Positions 1-11,540 of a stretch of DNA of 64,000 bases are shown in pieces. The DNA lies in contig JAHDVF020000016.1 of the NCBI GenBank assembly GCA_022606425.2, positions 4,928,501-4,992,500 on the forward strand, read 5' to 3'. Position 1 is the stretch's first letter, and every line of letters starts with the position of its first letter. A program made the position numbers and the translations under genes. This DNA is from Lepidostoma basale (Eukaryota > Arthropoda > Insecta > Trichoptera > Lepidostomatidae). The notes below the pieces were generated by a model. It was not told the origin of the DNA. It saw only the letters and a program-made list of their open reading frames with translations, and ran no database searches.

Positions 1-89
1 AATAAGAAATTGTGATGTTATAAGAGTGTTTTAAATTTTAACAGTATTAAGGTGAATAGTAAATTTAATGGAAATAATTTAATGTTCCT

Positions 90-340
90 TGGGCGGCCCG
101 GTATCATATGGTCCACGGACCGGTACCGATCCGCGGACCGGGAGTTGGGGACCACTGATGTAAGGTATCAGGCGTGCGATATAATCGAGTGGGGAAGGAT
201 CCTCTAGATCCTTTGCAGTACGGTGGTGTGACTGAACACCGTGAAGAAGAGTATATTCTTCTTCTTCTTCTTCCCCAGCCTATTCCCGCCCATTCCTGGA
301 CAAAGGCCTCCTCCATTCACTTCCATGTCACTCTGTCATG
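90..340. mobile_element. Two abutting non-LTR retrotransposon tails in opposite orientations
   Basis: Positions 135-235 read on + like the LINE tail at 8081-8290 (same order of motifs: a GATG-TAAGG-ATCAGG block, then a GGTGTGAC block). Positions 260-340 read on - as a tail with the motif EEAFVQEWAG, comparable to the tail at 2090-2460. Both are 5'-truncated fragments with no usable reading frame. The segment at 98-150 is unusually GC-rich, with two GGACCGG units. Confidence 0.55.
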
Positions 341-401
341 TGCAGACTTTTGTCTTTTTTTTATTACTTTGTATATGCAACACTATAACAATTACACATC
401 A

Positions 402-432
402 GACATGTTTCGGACAACCAGTCCTTCTTCAG
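402..432 (-). ncRNA. Hammerhead-ribozyme-like motif
   Basis: Read on -, the order is CTGAAGA, an extra A, stem II GGAC/GTCC with a five-base loop, GAAAC, AT, GTC. The flanks TCA before and TGA after the putative cleavage triplet can form the first three pairs of stem I. Stem III would be only A-U and C-G closing a two-base loop. Activity is inferred from the pattern, not shown. Confidence 0.6.
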
Positions 433-608
433 TGAAACATATTATAAAGATACATATTTAAAATATTATAAAATTTTGAATTAACTGTTTGAAAATTGTT
501 TACGAATATGATCAATTTTGACAGATGTCAAAATTTATCATCTAAAATTTATCATATTTTTAAACAATTTAATAATATTTTAAATATGTATCTTTATAAT
601 ATGTATCA

Positions 609-639
609 CTGAAGAAGGACTGCTTGTCCGAAACATGTC
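609..639 (+). ncRNA. Hammerhead-ribozyme-like motif
   Basis: This copy has the same core as the motif at 402-432, with loop II differing by one base. The flanks pair as stem I with one C-C mismatch (A-T, C-C, T-A, A-T, T-A, then wobbles). Confidence 0.6.
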
Positions 640-780
640 TCATATGTAATTTTAATAGTGTTGTATATAAAAAAATAAATATATAAATAAAACATCTACA
701 ACACAAAATATGTTGAACATAGAAGAAAAGTTGATATAAGTTTTCAGATTTTATTTAACGGTTTTAAAATATATTTTTTA

Positions 781-930
781 TTGTATACCACAGGCAGTTT
801 ACACCAAATTACTGTATACAAATTTGTTTTTAGATTTTATTATTATTTTTATGACAATCGCTGAGAATCGAACCCAGGACCTTCGGTATACCAGTTAGAG
901 CTTTGATCGCTCTCCCACGAAGTTCGTCAA
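781..930 (-). repeat. tRNA-derived SINE (minus)
   Basis: Read on -, it begins at a TTCGTGG head, has a degenerate B-box (GGGTTCGATTC type), and ends in the family 3' block GTATACAGTAATT. It is shortened internally relative to the copy at 42948-43175. Confidence 0.75.
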
Positions 931-1210
931 TTTATAAAAATACACTATATTTCAAATAAGAATATGTTTTTATTTATTCAAATGATGTCGAATATATTTT
1001 CTCAGCCAATAAATTTCAAGTTAACATATATTATGACAGGGATTAATCTGTATCTAGGGATAAAGATTCAAAGGTCAACTTATTTAAATATAAAACGCTA
1101 TTTATGTCATACAAGTGCCGGTAACTCTAACCTCATAACTCTGTAGAATGCCCTTCGTTCTTTGCATACAAAGCGTCCCATTATAAAACCATTTTTTTGT
1201 ATTGTTTCAG

Positions 1211-1330
1211 TTGACGGCGTGACGTACTCTTTCGGAATTTTCTACTTAGAATTCTTGGATTACTTTCAAGAAGGAAAAGGAAAAACAGCATGGATCGCTT
1301 CTATTCTTCTGGGCGTTACACTATGTTCCG
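1211..1330 (+). CDS. Monocarboxylate transporter (SLC16-like), first exon visible in window
   Basis: The exon begins after a TTTCAG acceptor and ends before GTAAAT. It starts with two bases of a split codon and ends with one, so it joins in frame to 6579. The peptide starts VDGVTYSFGIFYLEFLDYF and continues through KTAWIASILLGVTLCSG, the usual TM1-TM2 stretch of SLC16 monocarboxylate transporters of the major facilitator superfamily. The preceding exon, which in this family carries the PDGGWGWV-type motif and the start codon, was not found in 1-1200 and is presumably upstream of the window. Known for the family: proton-linked or facilitated transport of short monocarboxylates or related acids across the plasma membrane. 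Confidence 0.9.
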
Positions 1331-1420
1331 GTAAATATAAAATATCAAAATAAAGTTTTTAATATTTTTGAAGTACGATTACTTAGTAACTAACACTAGT
1401 ACAAAATATGCAATTAAATA

Positions 1421-1975
1421 TAACTAACTAATCATCACGCCGTCTCCCCGAAGGGGTAGGCAGAAAGAATGGACTGCCACACTTTTCTTTCCTTGACATA
1501 TTTCTCTCGTTCCTCAACATTCATACATCGTGTCATGCACGCGCGTCGATTTCTCTGACTCCTCACGTGCCCGACATTCAATATTTGATTTATTTGATGG
1601 TGCCACGTTTTCCTCGGTCTTCCTCTATTTCTGGTTCCATTGACATCGTTTACATATAATTTTTTTACACCATTCTTTCTTCATTCATTCTTTCCATATG
1701 TCCAAACCATCTTAATGATCCTTTCATTATTTTGTTCATGACACCATCATTCGCACCGCATTCACATCTATTATTTTCATTCGACACTCAATCATACACA
1801 GAGTATCCACACATTCGTCTAAGAGATCTCATTTCTACTGCATTTATTCTACTTTCATCCTTCTTTCTGCAGTTCCATGCTTCACTTCCATACATAAGGG
1901 TCGGTAGAAGAACACCATTGTGCACTGCCATTCTAGCTTTTTTGGATAGGTTTTTGTTTGCGATGATAACTTAAT
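1421..1975 (-). mobile_element. RTE-like LINE 3' fragment (minus)
   Basis: Read on +, it opens with TAACTAACTAATCATCACGCCG, the reverse complement of the family 3' end (CGGCGTGATGGTTAGTTAG). It continues through the segments that encode the RGRPRKTWH and EMRSLRRMC motifs in the intact copy at 30674-32116. Many stops and indels mark it as an old copy. Confidence 0.85.
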
Positions 1976-2089
1976 GCAATTAAATATATAACCCAAAATT
2001 TTAATAGCGGGTGCTATGAATTGAAAATAATTAAAATAAATCATTCGTCTCTTTCTGTTGTTTATTAACTTGTCGATATTGTTGCGTTT

Positions 2090-2460
2090 TTTCTTTTTCT
2101 TTTTCTTCTTCTTATTTTTCCTCAATTTATTTTCGTCCACTCCTTCCATGTGACCCTGTCTTGTGCAGACTGCATTCAGGTTATTCCGACGTATCTGTTC
2201 AGATCATCCCTCCACCGTAGTTGCGGTCGCCCTGCACTTCTCTTTGCCGTCCACGGTCTCCAAGTCAGTCTTCTTGTCCACTTTTCATCTGAGCTTCTGG
2301 CTACGTGACCTGCCCACTGCCATTTTAGAGTCGCCACCCGGTGAATGATGTCAGTGATCATTGTTTTTTCTCTCACCGTATGGTTTCTGACTCAGTCTCT
2401 TAGGCTTATTCCTAACATGGCTCTTTCCACGGCTTTTTGAGTCACTCGTAGTTTCTAGGC
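2090..2460 (-). mobile_element. LINE endonuclease/reverse-transcriptase tail (minus)
   Basis: Read on -, a decayed frame shows LKWQWAGHVARSSDEKWT then GRPQLRWRDDL, the C-terminal tail of a non-LTR retrotransposon polyprotein. A sister copy of the same family lies at 53955-54190 in the same orientation. Confidence 0.8.
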
Positions 2461-3189
2461 ACTTTTATATTTCATGTAAAATTTGGGATTTAAGCTTTGA
2501 TATACACATAAAGAATTTTTTTAACTTTAATATATTACATTCATCATATAACTTTTTTTGTCAAGAAAAATTAAAAAAAATATATTTCGCAATTTTTCCC
2601 TGAATTAAAATAATTCTAAAATAATTTTTCTATTTTCCTAAATCGAAATGTTTTCAGGAGGATGAGAGCTTTTAATTATTTAAACAGAAAATTGTGTTTT
2701 GCTTTTGTAAATATTAATTTTCGTATCAAAATATGTTATGTATTACCATTAAAATGGTTCAAACCACATTTTGTGACATGTGACAATCAAGAATTTAATT
2801 TCATTGGAACTAAACCAAATACGCACTTTTTAAAATGGAGTCTAGGCAAATAAACAACCTTCTTAGTGCTTACATTAAAACCTACGTGTGTGTTACTTGT
2901 GAATTATATGAATTAAAATAAATTATCTAACAAATAAATAAGTAATTAAAATATAAATATAAATAGGTGATTCATATACTAGAAACATGTATCACAATAT
3001 TTCGCTTTAATAACTATCAGATTATATATGCTGGTTTTTAATATATTGTATTTTCCATCAGTTGTCAAACTCACTGATTATTTTAAATATTAAAATTAAG
3101 AATATTATATTATTTTAGGGGTTGAGATTGAAATGAATATTTTATATTTAATTTCTATTACAGTTTATCTTTAGATTACGAAATTAATT

Positions 3190-3361
3190 AACTTACTTAA
3201 CTAGCTAAACATTAGGCTCCTAGAAGGGGTAGGCAGAAATAATGGACTGTCACACTTTAACCGATGCGGCACTTGATCCTTCTACTTTCGCCCCCGCGGG
3301 AGACGCCGTGTGATGGGTTGCGAAACTCATCGCCACCAATAGGCATCTCCCGCGCACAGTT
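3190..3361 (-). repeat. Short element sharing only its 3' end with the RTE-like LINE (minus)
   Basis: Read on -, it runs GCGCGGGAGATGCC, GGTGGCGATGAG, ACACGGCGTCTCCCG, then AAAGTGTGACAGTCCATT and the RTE-like tail. It has no coding frame. It belongs to the family also seen at 8397-8555, 12150-12335 and 35455-35552. Confidence 0.75.
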
Positions 3362-3404
3362 AGTAACTAAAGGGTAAAAAAAAATCTAAAATAAAATACA
3401 AATA

Positions 3405-4115
3405 CAAACAAAACAAACAAACAAACCATCACGCCGTTTCCCCGCAGGGGAGGCAGAGAGAATGGACCGCCACACTACTCTATCTCGGCAAACCTCTCTA
3501 GATTCCTCCGCATCCATACAACGAGTCATACACGCACGTCGATTCCTCCGACTTCTAACATGACCAACCTTTAAAATTTGATTAATTTGGTCATGCCATG
3601 TTTTCCTCGGTCTGCCGCGACTCCGTGTTCCATTTACATCATTAACGTATACTTTCTTAACCATTCTTTCTCCATCCATGCGTTCCATATGTCCGAACCA
3701 TCACAGCGATCCTTTCATAATTTCGTTCATAATACCTTCTTCCGCTCTACATTCCTTTCTTATATCAGCATTTAAGATTCTGTCATATATCGTTCTACCA
3801 CACATACGTCTTAGGGACCTCATCTCTACTGCATTTATTCTGCTTTCATCCTTCTTCTACCAGTTTCATGCTTCGCTTCCATAATATAGGGATGGGACCA
3901 GAACTCCATTGTGAACGGCCGTTTTCGCTTTCATTGATAAATTCTGGTTTCCAATAACTAAGCTCCATTCATTTTGTTACCCGCACAAACCCTTCTTTCA
4001 ACGTCACTATCCGTTTGGCCATCTGCTGTGAACATGCTACCTAAATACACAAATTCCCTCACCTGTTCCAAGTTCTTTTCGTTCACACTTATATTACAAA
4101 CTTTTATAACTGTAA
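3405..4115 (-). mobile_element. RTE-like LINE 3' fragment (minus)
   Basis: Read on -, a broken frame includes GERMVKKVYVNDVNG, RGRPRKTWHDQIN and RRNRRACMTRC, close to the intact copy at 30674-32116. The 3' end is a (GTTT)n run (AAACAAAC on +). The 5' end is truncated around the DARTDSDVERR segment. Confidence 0.88.
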
Positions 4116-5149
4116 AATACAATTACATAAAATAAAATAACAAAATTAAAATGACATAACACGTAAAAATATTTTGAAATTAATTTATAATTATTACATA
4201 TTATAACATTATCAGTTTTCAAAACTATGATTTTGTCTATTCATGTAACTATTACATTAATAATGATTGATAGGGGTCATTATCATAGAACCTCTCATAA
4301 TCTATCCATATCACGCAACTTACCAAAGCAATTGAGATCGATCGATACATGGGATTTTGATATATTGAATCGGCTTATACTTTATGCCAACTATCAGTGT
4401 TTATTAAAAAAATATTCTAGCCTACGGATTAGAGGATATCGTAAGCCATATGAAAAAGTAATAAAGTTTGTATCTGGTATCCAATAAGGATTAGTTTGGC
4501 CAATATTTTTTTAACCCAGAGCTCACGCATATCCATCTCGTATATTTTTTACATCGTGTATTGTTTTATTTGGAAAAAAGTTAATTTCGTTCGGGATGAA
4601 GTTTTCAGCCTTTTTTTTTCAATATCGCACTTTTTCCTTTTCAAATGTGTTTATTATTTTTTAGTATGTTTATGAAGATTCGCGATACTGTTTGTTTAAT
4701 AGTTGTTTTATTACCACAAACCAGGCGAAATTATAAAGTCGCATGGAGCGTACCAAAGTTCGCGTGCGTTCCAAATTACGAGTGACAAAGAGAGGAATAT
4801 TACTCTGTCTGCAGAGTTTATCATCGTATATTAAAAATTAATAACAGTGTAGTTTTTTAAATGAATTTTAATTGTTATGATTCTCATTTGTTCGAAATTT
4901 AAAATTAATAGAACTACTATTGAAGAACTCTTAACCCAAAAGTGAAAAAAAAGAGTGTTTTAATTCATAAAAAATTCAACATTATGGAATTCCACAATGT
5001 TAACGCTTTAAGTTTATCTAAAATTAATAAGAACTATGATACTAAATAAACATATTTTTTAATTCAACTGTTTGAAATACATGTGACCAGGGTGATAGTT
5101 TTTCAGGGGGTTAGCAATTACATTTATAACAGAGCCTAAATTAACCTTT
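4116..5149. other. AT-rich intron sequence, nothing recognised
   Basis: This is part of the long intron between transporter exons at 1330 and 6579. I see no splice-flanked coding stretch, no repeat of the local families and no RNA gene. A chance 86-codon frame at 4227-4487 has no family motif. Confidence 0.5.
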
Positions 5150-5176
5150 AGCCGCCCAGCGGTCCCGTACGGGACC
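5150..5176. repeat. TTAA followed by a GC-rich block with a 16-base perfect palindrome
   Basis: TTAACCTTTAGCCGCCC at 5150-5166 looks like a piggyBac-type end (TTAA target plus a CC-starting terminus). Its last bases overlap GGTCCCGTACGGGACC at 5161-5176, which is its own reverse complement. No matching right-hand end was found, so the transposon reading is weak. Confidence 0.35.
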
Positions 5177-5963
5177 GGTTATTTCGCTATCGGATTATAC
5201 TAATTTATGACAACAGTATTCGAAATATGAATATTAGCTTATGTAAATAATGTTTTTGAGATACTGATCCATAATTTTATTTTCGGTTCCGATAAATATT
5301 TTTGGCATGGTGCGTAATAATAGTATTTATACCTGCATTACAAGGTCCACTCTTGGGATAGGCATTATGTTTTATTACGACACACAATCTACACCACTGT
5401 CATTTTTCATCATCTTCTGAACTTAATCACATTGCTCTTGTGAATGTAAAAAAAAAAATTTTTCAATATCATGCAAAGTAAATATTTGGTTAATGTTTTA
5501 TAAACATACAAACCTAAACTTATTTTGTAGTAATATTGTTTTTTATCTAATATTTATTTTTAAGAACAAATTTTTGTATTCATAAGTATCCACATGGTAC
5601 AAGATAACATATCATAGATTTTCTATTATAATCACAAAGTGAGTAATCCAACTTGCTACTCGGCGATTGACCTAGTTTAACGTACAATTTTATATTTAGA
5701 AATTTTATTAAACGCATTTCTCTTCCGTATTTGATAGAATGATAAAGGCATACAAAATTTGTTTATTTATAAACATCGTTATACGCGATAGATACGATTT
5801 GTAGAGACGTTGATTACATTTATTAAGTATATCATCAACTTCCTCATAGCTATAATCGTTTAAATTCAAAGGATTGTTTGCAGCGTAATTTTTTTTACTG
5901 CCTACTAGATGCCAGATGGGCCATCAATGTGGTAGTTTCCTATTGCTTTTCACATTTGTATTA

Positions 5964-6165
5964 GCAGGTTATTTGAACCCAATTACTGTATACAACTTTT
6001 AAGCTATTGATGCTCATGCCATATGTAGCTAATCTATCGCCATTTTATTGTCATGTGAATTCTACACCAGATCAAAGACAGTGACAATCACACTGCCTTC
6101 ACCAGGAATTGAATCCGATGCCTTTGGTATAGCTGTCATAGCTCTTGTCACTCTGCTACAAAGTC
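5964..6165 (-). repeat. tRNA-derived SINE (minus)
   Basis: Read on -, a decayed TGGCAGAGTG-like A-box region leads to a degenerate B-box, CACACTG, GAATTCACATGAC, and the 3' block ending in AACCTGCTAATAC. Comparison copies are at 40541-40772 and 42948-43175. Confidence 0.8.
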
Positions 6166-6578
6166 TGTCATCAACATATCTAGTGAAGTTTTAGAACGCA
6201 TAAGAATATTAGAAATATAAAAACGTTGCAATGCGAAATAAATATTTTAAGATATTTTAAGAGATCTATTTTAGTAAAAAGTTTCGATTCCTATATTATA
6301 GTTATTTAATATTATGAATATAATATTAGAAAATAGAGATACTCACGTTTAGTTGGCAAGCTTACAAAATCTGTACATCAGGTGTCAAAGATGAATTAAG
6401 TGCATGTTTATTAACGAATGAAATAAAATAAAAATATATGTTTACTTTGATTACGATAAGTTTAATTTTTATAGCACACTCGTTTGCAGAGATCTGCAAA
6501 TAAAATAAGCCGAGCTATTTTTGTCATAATTTATGTGCCCAGAATACAGTTCACTGTTCACGTGTTTTCTTATTTCAG

Positions 6579-7745
6579 GACCGATATCCAGCGTGTTCGT
6601 CAACTGGTACGGCTGCCGCCTGGTCACCATGTGGGGCGCCGTGCTCTCCTCCTTCTGCGTGGTCATCAGCATGTTCGCGCCCAATGTCGCCACTCTTTTC
6701 GTCACCATCGGCGTGGGTGTAGGCTTCGGCTTCGGTCTCATCTACCTGCCAGCCATCGTCTGTGTCACGGTCTACTTCGAGAAGTATCGCTCGCTCGCCA
6801 CGGGCATCGCGGTCTGCGGGTCCGGTGTGGGAACCTTCATCTTCGCGCCATTAACGAACGTTCTCATATCCGAGTACGGCTGGAGAGGCGCCATGCTAAT
6901 TATCGGGGGGATTGTTTTAAATTGTGTATTCTTTGGAGCGCTGTTCCGACCGTTAGAAACGGAAATTCCGGACGACTTTGTCGAGCCACCGACCGAAATG
7001 ACCTTGCTGAGTACTGAAAAAGTTCACCATTCTCGCGGCTCGCATCTTGACGTCATACCGGCGGCAATGAACGGTGACTCCATACAAAGATCTCACAGCA
7101 CGGACCATATGAGACTGCAGGTGGGAGCTCAGGGTAACGGACGTTCCAACGGTCAATTACCGTCGAACGGAAAACTGAAAAATGAAAACGACACTGCTCG
7201 CCTGGCGCTCAGTCAACCGATGCTCAACATGACCGTGGACAATGCGCGCGCCAAGAGGAGCGAATCTCTGAAGCGAGTGGGTAGCGGCGTCATGTACAAA
7301 CCTGACGTACTGTATCAGGGGAGCCTCACTCACCTCGCCGGGCACAACAGGGGGAGTGCCACGCCGGAAGAGAAAAATCTCGTAACAAAGTACGGTTCGA
7401 GAAACAGCATTAGATCTCAAATGGTTCCACCGGAAGGAATACCTACGACAAAAGACTTCAAAGACACAATAGCAACATTGATAGATTTTTCTTTGCTAGT
7501 CGATCCCATTTTTATTGTTTTTACGATTTCTAATTTCTTGACAAGTGTTGGATTTTACATTCCATATGTGTATATCGTGGCCCAGTCGAACGAGCTGGGC
7601 ATCCCCCCGGACCAGTCCTCGTACTTGCTAAGCATCATTGGGGTCGCCAACACTGTGGGCCGCATCGTATTGGGCTACCTCTCGGACAAGCCGTGGATCA
7701 ATAGGCTTGCCGTTTACAATTTGTCGCTCGCTGCTTGTGGAATAA
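6579..7745 (+). CDS. Monocarboxylate transporter (SLC16-like), main exon
   Basis: The exon follows TATTTCAG and ends at GTGAGT; both junctions keep frame with 1330 and 9842. It encodes most of the transporter: GPISSVFVNWYGCR, then a membrane-rich half with VYFEKYRSLATGIAVCGSGV, the conserved SLC16 stretch after TM4. A GWRGAMLIIGG block precedes a hydrophilic loop of about 160 residues (roughly 6955-7440) that splits the two six-helix halves. The C-terminal half restarts at DFSLLVDPIFIVFTISNFL and includes NTVGRIVLGYLSDKPW, the MFS motif of helix 8. The long polar central loop is typical of SLC16 and here is rich in Ser, Asn and Arg. Third codon positions are GC-rich against the AT-rich introns. 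The substrate cannot be told from sequence, and the Drosophila counterpart is not assigned. Confidence 0.94.
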
Positions 7746-8080
7746 GTGAGTATTTTTTTTGTTATCTCCTAACAACATAATCGCTTGAAATTTAATTACA
7801 CTCTTCATTTCATGGTATAGCAAATTTGGTACAATCCGAAAAATCTACTAAAAATTGTATGTACATATTATTATTTCACGCTACACTCTACACTCAATTT
7901 TCAAGAAAAAGTAATTTTGTCTCGACGATTTGTTGACATTCAATCTCTTTTAACTACTGCCATTTAATTATACATTTTGGATTTAATTAAACCGTTCTTT
8001 TCAAATAAATAAAACATAGCAACTTTGCCAGGTGAATATTTATACCATGGTCAATCATTTTATGCAAGTAATAATAAAAT

Positions 8081-8295
8081 ATGGGCGCACTAGACTGGTC
8101 CCCTATAGGGGAAAAGAGAAAGCGACGCAGGCATAGAGCCACCTGGAGAAGAGCCCTACAGGACGAGGTCAAAGCAGCAGGCCTCACTTGGGATGATGTT
8201 AGGCATCAGGCATGCGATAGAGTCGGTGGAGAAGGTTTCCTGAGGCCCTATGCACCAAGGAGGTGTGACAGGACAAAAAGAAGAAGAATAAAATA
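8081..8295 (+). mobile_element. LINE tail fragment (plus)
   Basis: The frame has GALDWSPIGEKRKRRRHRAT and WRRALQDEVKAAG, then DDVRHQACDRV, a typical C-terminal tail of a non-LTR retrotransposon polyprotein. It sits in the transporter intron. Another fragment of the same family lies at 135-265. Confidence 0.75.
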
Positions 8296-8396
8296 TATTA
8301 AGAAATATTCTAGTAAATTTGTAACAAACACAACATATTTTTATAGATCGACAGTTATACATTATTTAAGTTTTACATTAAAATTATCGAAGTATG

Positions 8397-8555
8397 CATG
8401 GGAGATGCCTATTGGTGGCGATGAGGTTCGCAACCCATCACACCGCGTCTCCCGCGGGGCGAAAAGCGAAGGATGGAGTGCCGCATCGGTTAAAGTGTGA
8501 CAGTTCATTCTTTCTGCCTACCCTTTCGGTGAGACGGCGTGATGGTTAGTAAGTT
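8397..8555 (+). repeat. Short element with RTE-like 3' end (plus)
   Basis: It contains GGGAGATGCCTATTGG, CATCACACCGCGTCTCCC and TAAAGTGTGACAG, then the shared tail TGCCTACCC ... GACGGCGTGATGGTTAG. It is one of four copies in the window. Only the last ~55 bases match the RTE-like LINE. Confidence 0.78.
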
Positions 8556-9290
8556 ATTTTTTCGCGTATTGTACTTTGCAGTAGATTACTTAAAATATTA
8601 GTTTTATTCAAAATTAAAAAATAAACATGAATTGAAAGGTTAACGCTAGTATTTTTCTAATCAAATTTGTATTTAATTATAGTGCATTACTACAACATTT
8701 TATTTAATTTAATGCTTATGACGGAAGGCGTGTATTATTTTAGGGTTAATTTAATTAATAGCCAAACCCAACCAAACTTTATACGTAGCATATTTACATA
8801 GTGGTCCATGTAAATTAACATATTATTTCAAAGCTAACAACGTTCGGGAAGCTGAAGTAATATTGATTGAAAGTACTTAATTGTCCATAGAGTGGGTTTA
8901 TTGTATTACTTATAAGGTTTCGGTCCTCTTATTCGAATAATTGCTTATAATATTTCAGTTAATTAAATTGATTAGGATTAATGATAAATTAAAATAATTA
9001 TTTTTGATTGTGTACTCTAATAGCAATAGTGTTTTAACATTTTTAATAAATTAAAAATATAAGATATTGAAATTAAAATATAATTTAAATAAAATCATAA
9101 TTTTTTTAAGGACTTAAATTTGTTTTTGTTGGTGACATGTTTCACTTTGTTGGGGTATTATCAAGTGCGATAATATCCTAACTATCAAAATAACAATTTT
9201 AAGAAAAACTTTGTTCGTTTCATATATGCATCACAGCGTACTGTAGGGCAATCTTTAATTTGGCAATTTAAAATATAAAAACTGTTTAAA
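8556..9290. other. AT-rich intron sequence, nothing recognised
   Basis: This lies between transporter exons at 7745 and 9842. No coding stretch, RNA gene or repeat of a family seen elsewhere in the window was noticed. Confidence 0.5.
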
Positions 9291-9295
9291 TAAAA

Positions 9296-9500
9296 AACTT
9301 TGTTATAAATATCACATATCAGCTGTTTCGCTAACCGATGTAAGCATCGTCAGCATGAGTACATAACAAATAAGTACTAGAATAAATATATAATAATAAA
9401 ACACTTGTAAAATGCTAACATCGTTTAGCGAAACAGCTGTCGCGACAAAATATAATCAATTTTGATGTTTATAACAAAGTTTTTTTTATTTAAATTTATA
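9296..9500. repeat. Palindromic element with hammerhead-like module
   Basis: The arms (about 9296-9353 and 9412-9485) are imperfect reverse complements and belong to the same family as 34745-34980. The left arm, read on - at 9320-9353, carries CTGACGA-T-GCTTAC ... GTTAGC-GAAAC with one T-T mismatch in stem II. The right arm has lost CTGACGA. Confidence 0.75.
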
Positions 9501-9584
9501 AAAATGTTGAAATATCAAAGTGTTTCCTCCAAAACAATGGATTATCTAAAACACAATAATGAATCAAAACAGTGTTTTATAAAT

Positions 9585-9735
9585 AACTACTTCCACTTTT
9601 TATCTATATTTTGAAAGCGATTAGTTTTGCCAGGCTAGCTGACATCGACAGATCAGATAAGTGTGTTGATGTCAGCTAGTCTGGCGAAACCATTCGCTGT
9701 CGAAATAAAAAAATGAAAGTTGTTATTTAAAAAAA
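9585..9735. repeat. Palindromic element (CGACAGCGA / GGCGAAACC family)
   Basis: It has inverted arms around AGCTAGCTGACATCGACAG and its complement TGTTGATGTCAGC, each arm running out to ACTTCC or AAGT. It is a decayed relative of the palindrome at 32497-32690. The CTGANGA block of the hammerhead-like families is not clear here. Confidence 0.7.
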
Positions 9736-9841
9736 CATTTGCGCGTTTTGTATAATATTTTTTTTAAATGAACTTCCAACAAGGTATTTCAGTATAATCA
9801 TTAATTTATGCCTTTTATCATCTGATTCATCATTTTTTCAG

Positions 9842-10042
9842 GTACGATCCTCAGCGTCTTCTGCGTAGACTTCTACTCGTTCGCTGTATACTCTTCCGTG
9901 TTCGGGTTCACGATTGGAGTGTATGTGGGTCTCACGTCCGTCATCCTGGTGGATCTGCTGGGTCTGGAAAGGTTGACGGACGCTTTTGGGATGCTGCTTC
10001 TGTTCCAGGGAGTGGCTTCAATTTTAGGAATACCTGTCGCAG
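9842..10042 (+). CDS. Monocarboxylate transporter (SLC16-like), exon
   Basis: The exon lies between a TTTTTTCAG acceptor and a GTACTT donor, phase 1 at both ends, and joins 7745 and 21642. The peptide begins STILSVFCVDFYSFAVYSS and continues FGFTIGVYVGLTSVILVDLLG, LERLTDAFGMLLLFQG, then GIPVAG. This is the TM10-TM11 region with the family-typical GL-RLTDAFG block before the last helices. Confidence 0.93.
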
Positions 10043-10141
10043 GTACTTTTACATTTTATATATCATTTATTTATAAACAATTCCATAATCATTCTAACAC
10101 TTGCCAATCCAATGCAACGTGTATCGTGAAAAAATAACAAA

Positions 10142-10880
10142 TAAATATATAATCAAATCAAATCAAATCAAATCAAATCAAATCAGTTTATTTCATCAAC
10201 AGACATTACAAAATTTATTTTTAAGGCATCTATTGAGAACAGGTAAAATAATATATTATATATATAGTATACTACCAGAAACGCATAAGAGATGGTTCAA
10301 CATTAGGAAGACAGGATACTCTCCAGAATTAAGAGTATTTGCCTTCTGAACGTACTTTCACTAACATGAAAGACGTCGATCTCCGAGGAGACCGCGTTCA
10401 GCAGACTAATTGCTCTTCCCACCGGTGTCACCAGAGGCAGATTGGTTCTGGCAGCCGGTAGGTAAAACAATCTGTGCTGTCGCTGTCGGAGATATCTATC
10501 GGGGACAAAAAGCCGAACACCCTCCAGTACGGCCGAGTTCTCGAAGTATCCCCTAATTAATCTAAAGAAATGGGTAATTAGATGTCCATCTCTTCGAAGC
10601 TGTAGAGAATTGGTTCCGAGCATTCCCAAAAGAAATGCCGTGGGATAGAGCCAAGGATAGCTACCATACTCCCTCATGTAGAGATACCTCAGAAATTTTT
10701 TCTGAACCCTCTCCAGCATAATGGAATATCTCGCCTCGTGAGGACTCCATATCACAGAACCACTTTCGAGTCTGCTCCGAACCAATGCGTTGTATAGGAC
10801 TCTGAGCACATTGGGATCCCTGAAAACTCTGCCGGTCCGGACGATGAAGCCCAACATCTTCAGTGCAGTGCCACAAATCC
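10142..10880 (-). mobile_element. Jockey/CR1-type LINE, 3' half, with (TGATT)n tail (minus)
   Basis: An open 184-codon frame on - (10857-10303) begins MLGFIVRTGRVF and includes NALVRSRLESGSVIWSPHE and RLIRGYFENSAVLEG, the C-terminal half of a non-LTR reverse transcriptase. It ends in a 3' AATCA/TGATT tandem (10151-10190 on +). The 5' part is missing. Fragments of the same family lie at 39935-40205 and 45570-46030, both ending in the same GATTT repeat. Confidence 0.9.
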
Positions 10881-11142
10881 TCTAATACACTTGTAAAATT
10901 TGCATATTAACCACTACATATAATAATAATACACTTGTAAAATTTGCATATTAACCACTTTATTCTTTATAAACACATTATAAACAAATCAATAATTTTG
11001 TTTGACCGTATTTTACCTTAGTCTAAATTGAATCAACTGTTTATTGTATTTGTGGTACCATGTAATTGGCTTTATTTATTATATTATTTTTCTTAATGTT
11101 TCTTAATTAATATATTGATATCGCTGTATGCTGCCCTTACTG

Positions 11143-11260
11143 AATAAATAAATAAACACCAACCGGTTTCGTTCTAAGCTTTTGGGTTTAGTATATTCTG
11201 TTCCCCTGACTAAGCTCCGGCGGGAGCGAAACCTGTTGGTGTTTATAAATAACTAGCTGA
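11143..11260. repeat. Palindromic element with hammerhead-like module
   Basis: Inverted arms AAACACCAACCGG and its complement in CCTGTTGGTGTTTAT enclose a plus-strand module at 11206-11237: CTGACTA-A-GCTCC-loop-GGAGC-GAAAC-CT-GTT. G8 of the hammerhead core is mutated to T. It is the same family as 28885-29040. Confidence 0.75.
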
Positions 11261-11540
11261 CCCGGCAACGCTTCGCTATTGCTAAATTCGAGTACATAAA
11301 TAAACCCAATATATATTCAACAAATACAATTAAAGTTCAATAACAATTCGTTTATTTATTGGATTAAATGCCATGTGTATGGATGCAAAAATGTGTGTCT
11401 ATATCTTTAAAACAAAGTTTCAATCCAAGCAAACTCGCTGTGAATTATAAACTTGAATACATATTACTAAGGTAATTGAAAAACTATTTTTTGAATATTT
11501 TATATGAAATTTAATAATCAAATAAACAATATTATATCAC

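Larger units (their letters stand above)
392..650. repeat. Palindromic element with hammerhead-like modules on both arms
   Basis: The left arm (about 392-470) and right arm (about 560-650) are near-perfect reverse complements around an AT-rich centre. Each arm carries the module CTGAAGA-A-GGAC-loop-GTCC-GAAAC-AT-GTC, at 402-432 on - and 609-639 on +. A half copy of the same family lies at 61700-61830. Confidence 0.85.

Noticed and set aside
6484..7017. 177-codon arginine/histidine-rich frame overlapping the transporter exon
   Set aside because: It is a shifted frame of the GC-rich transporter exon; the in-frame transporter peptide matches a known family and both splice sites.
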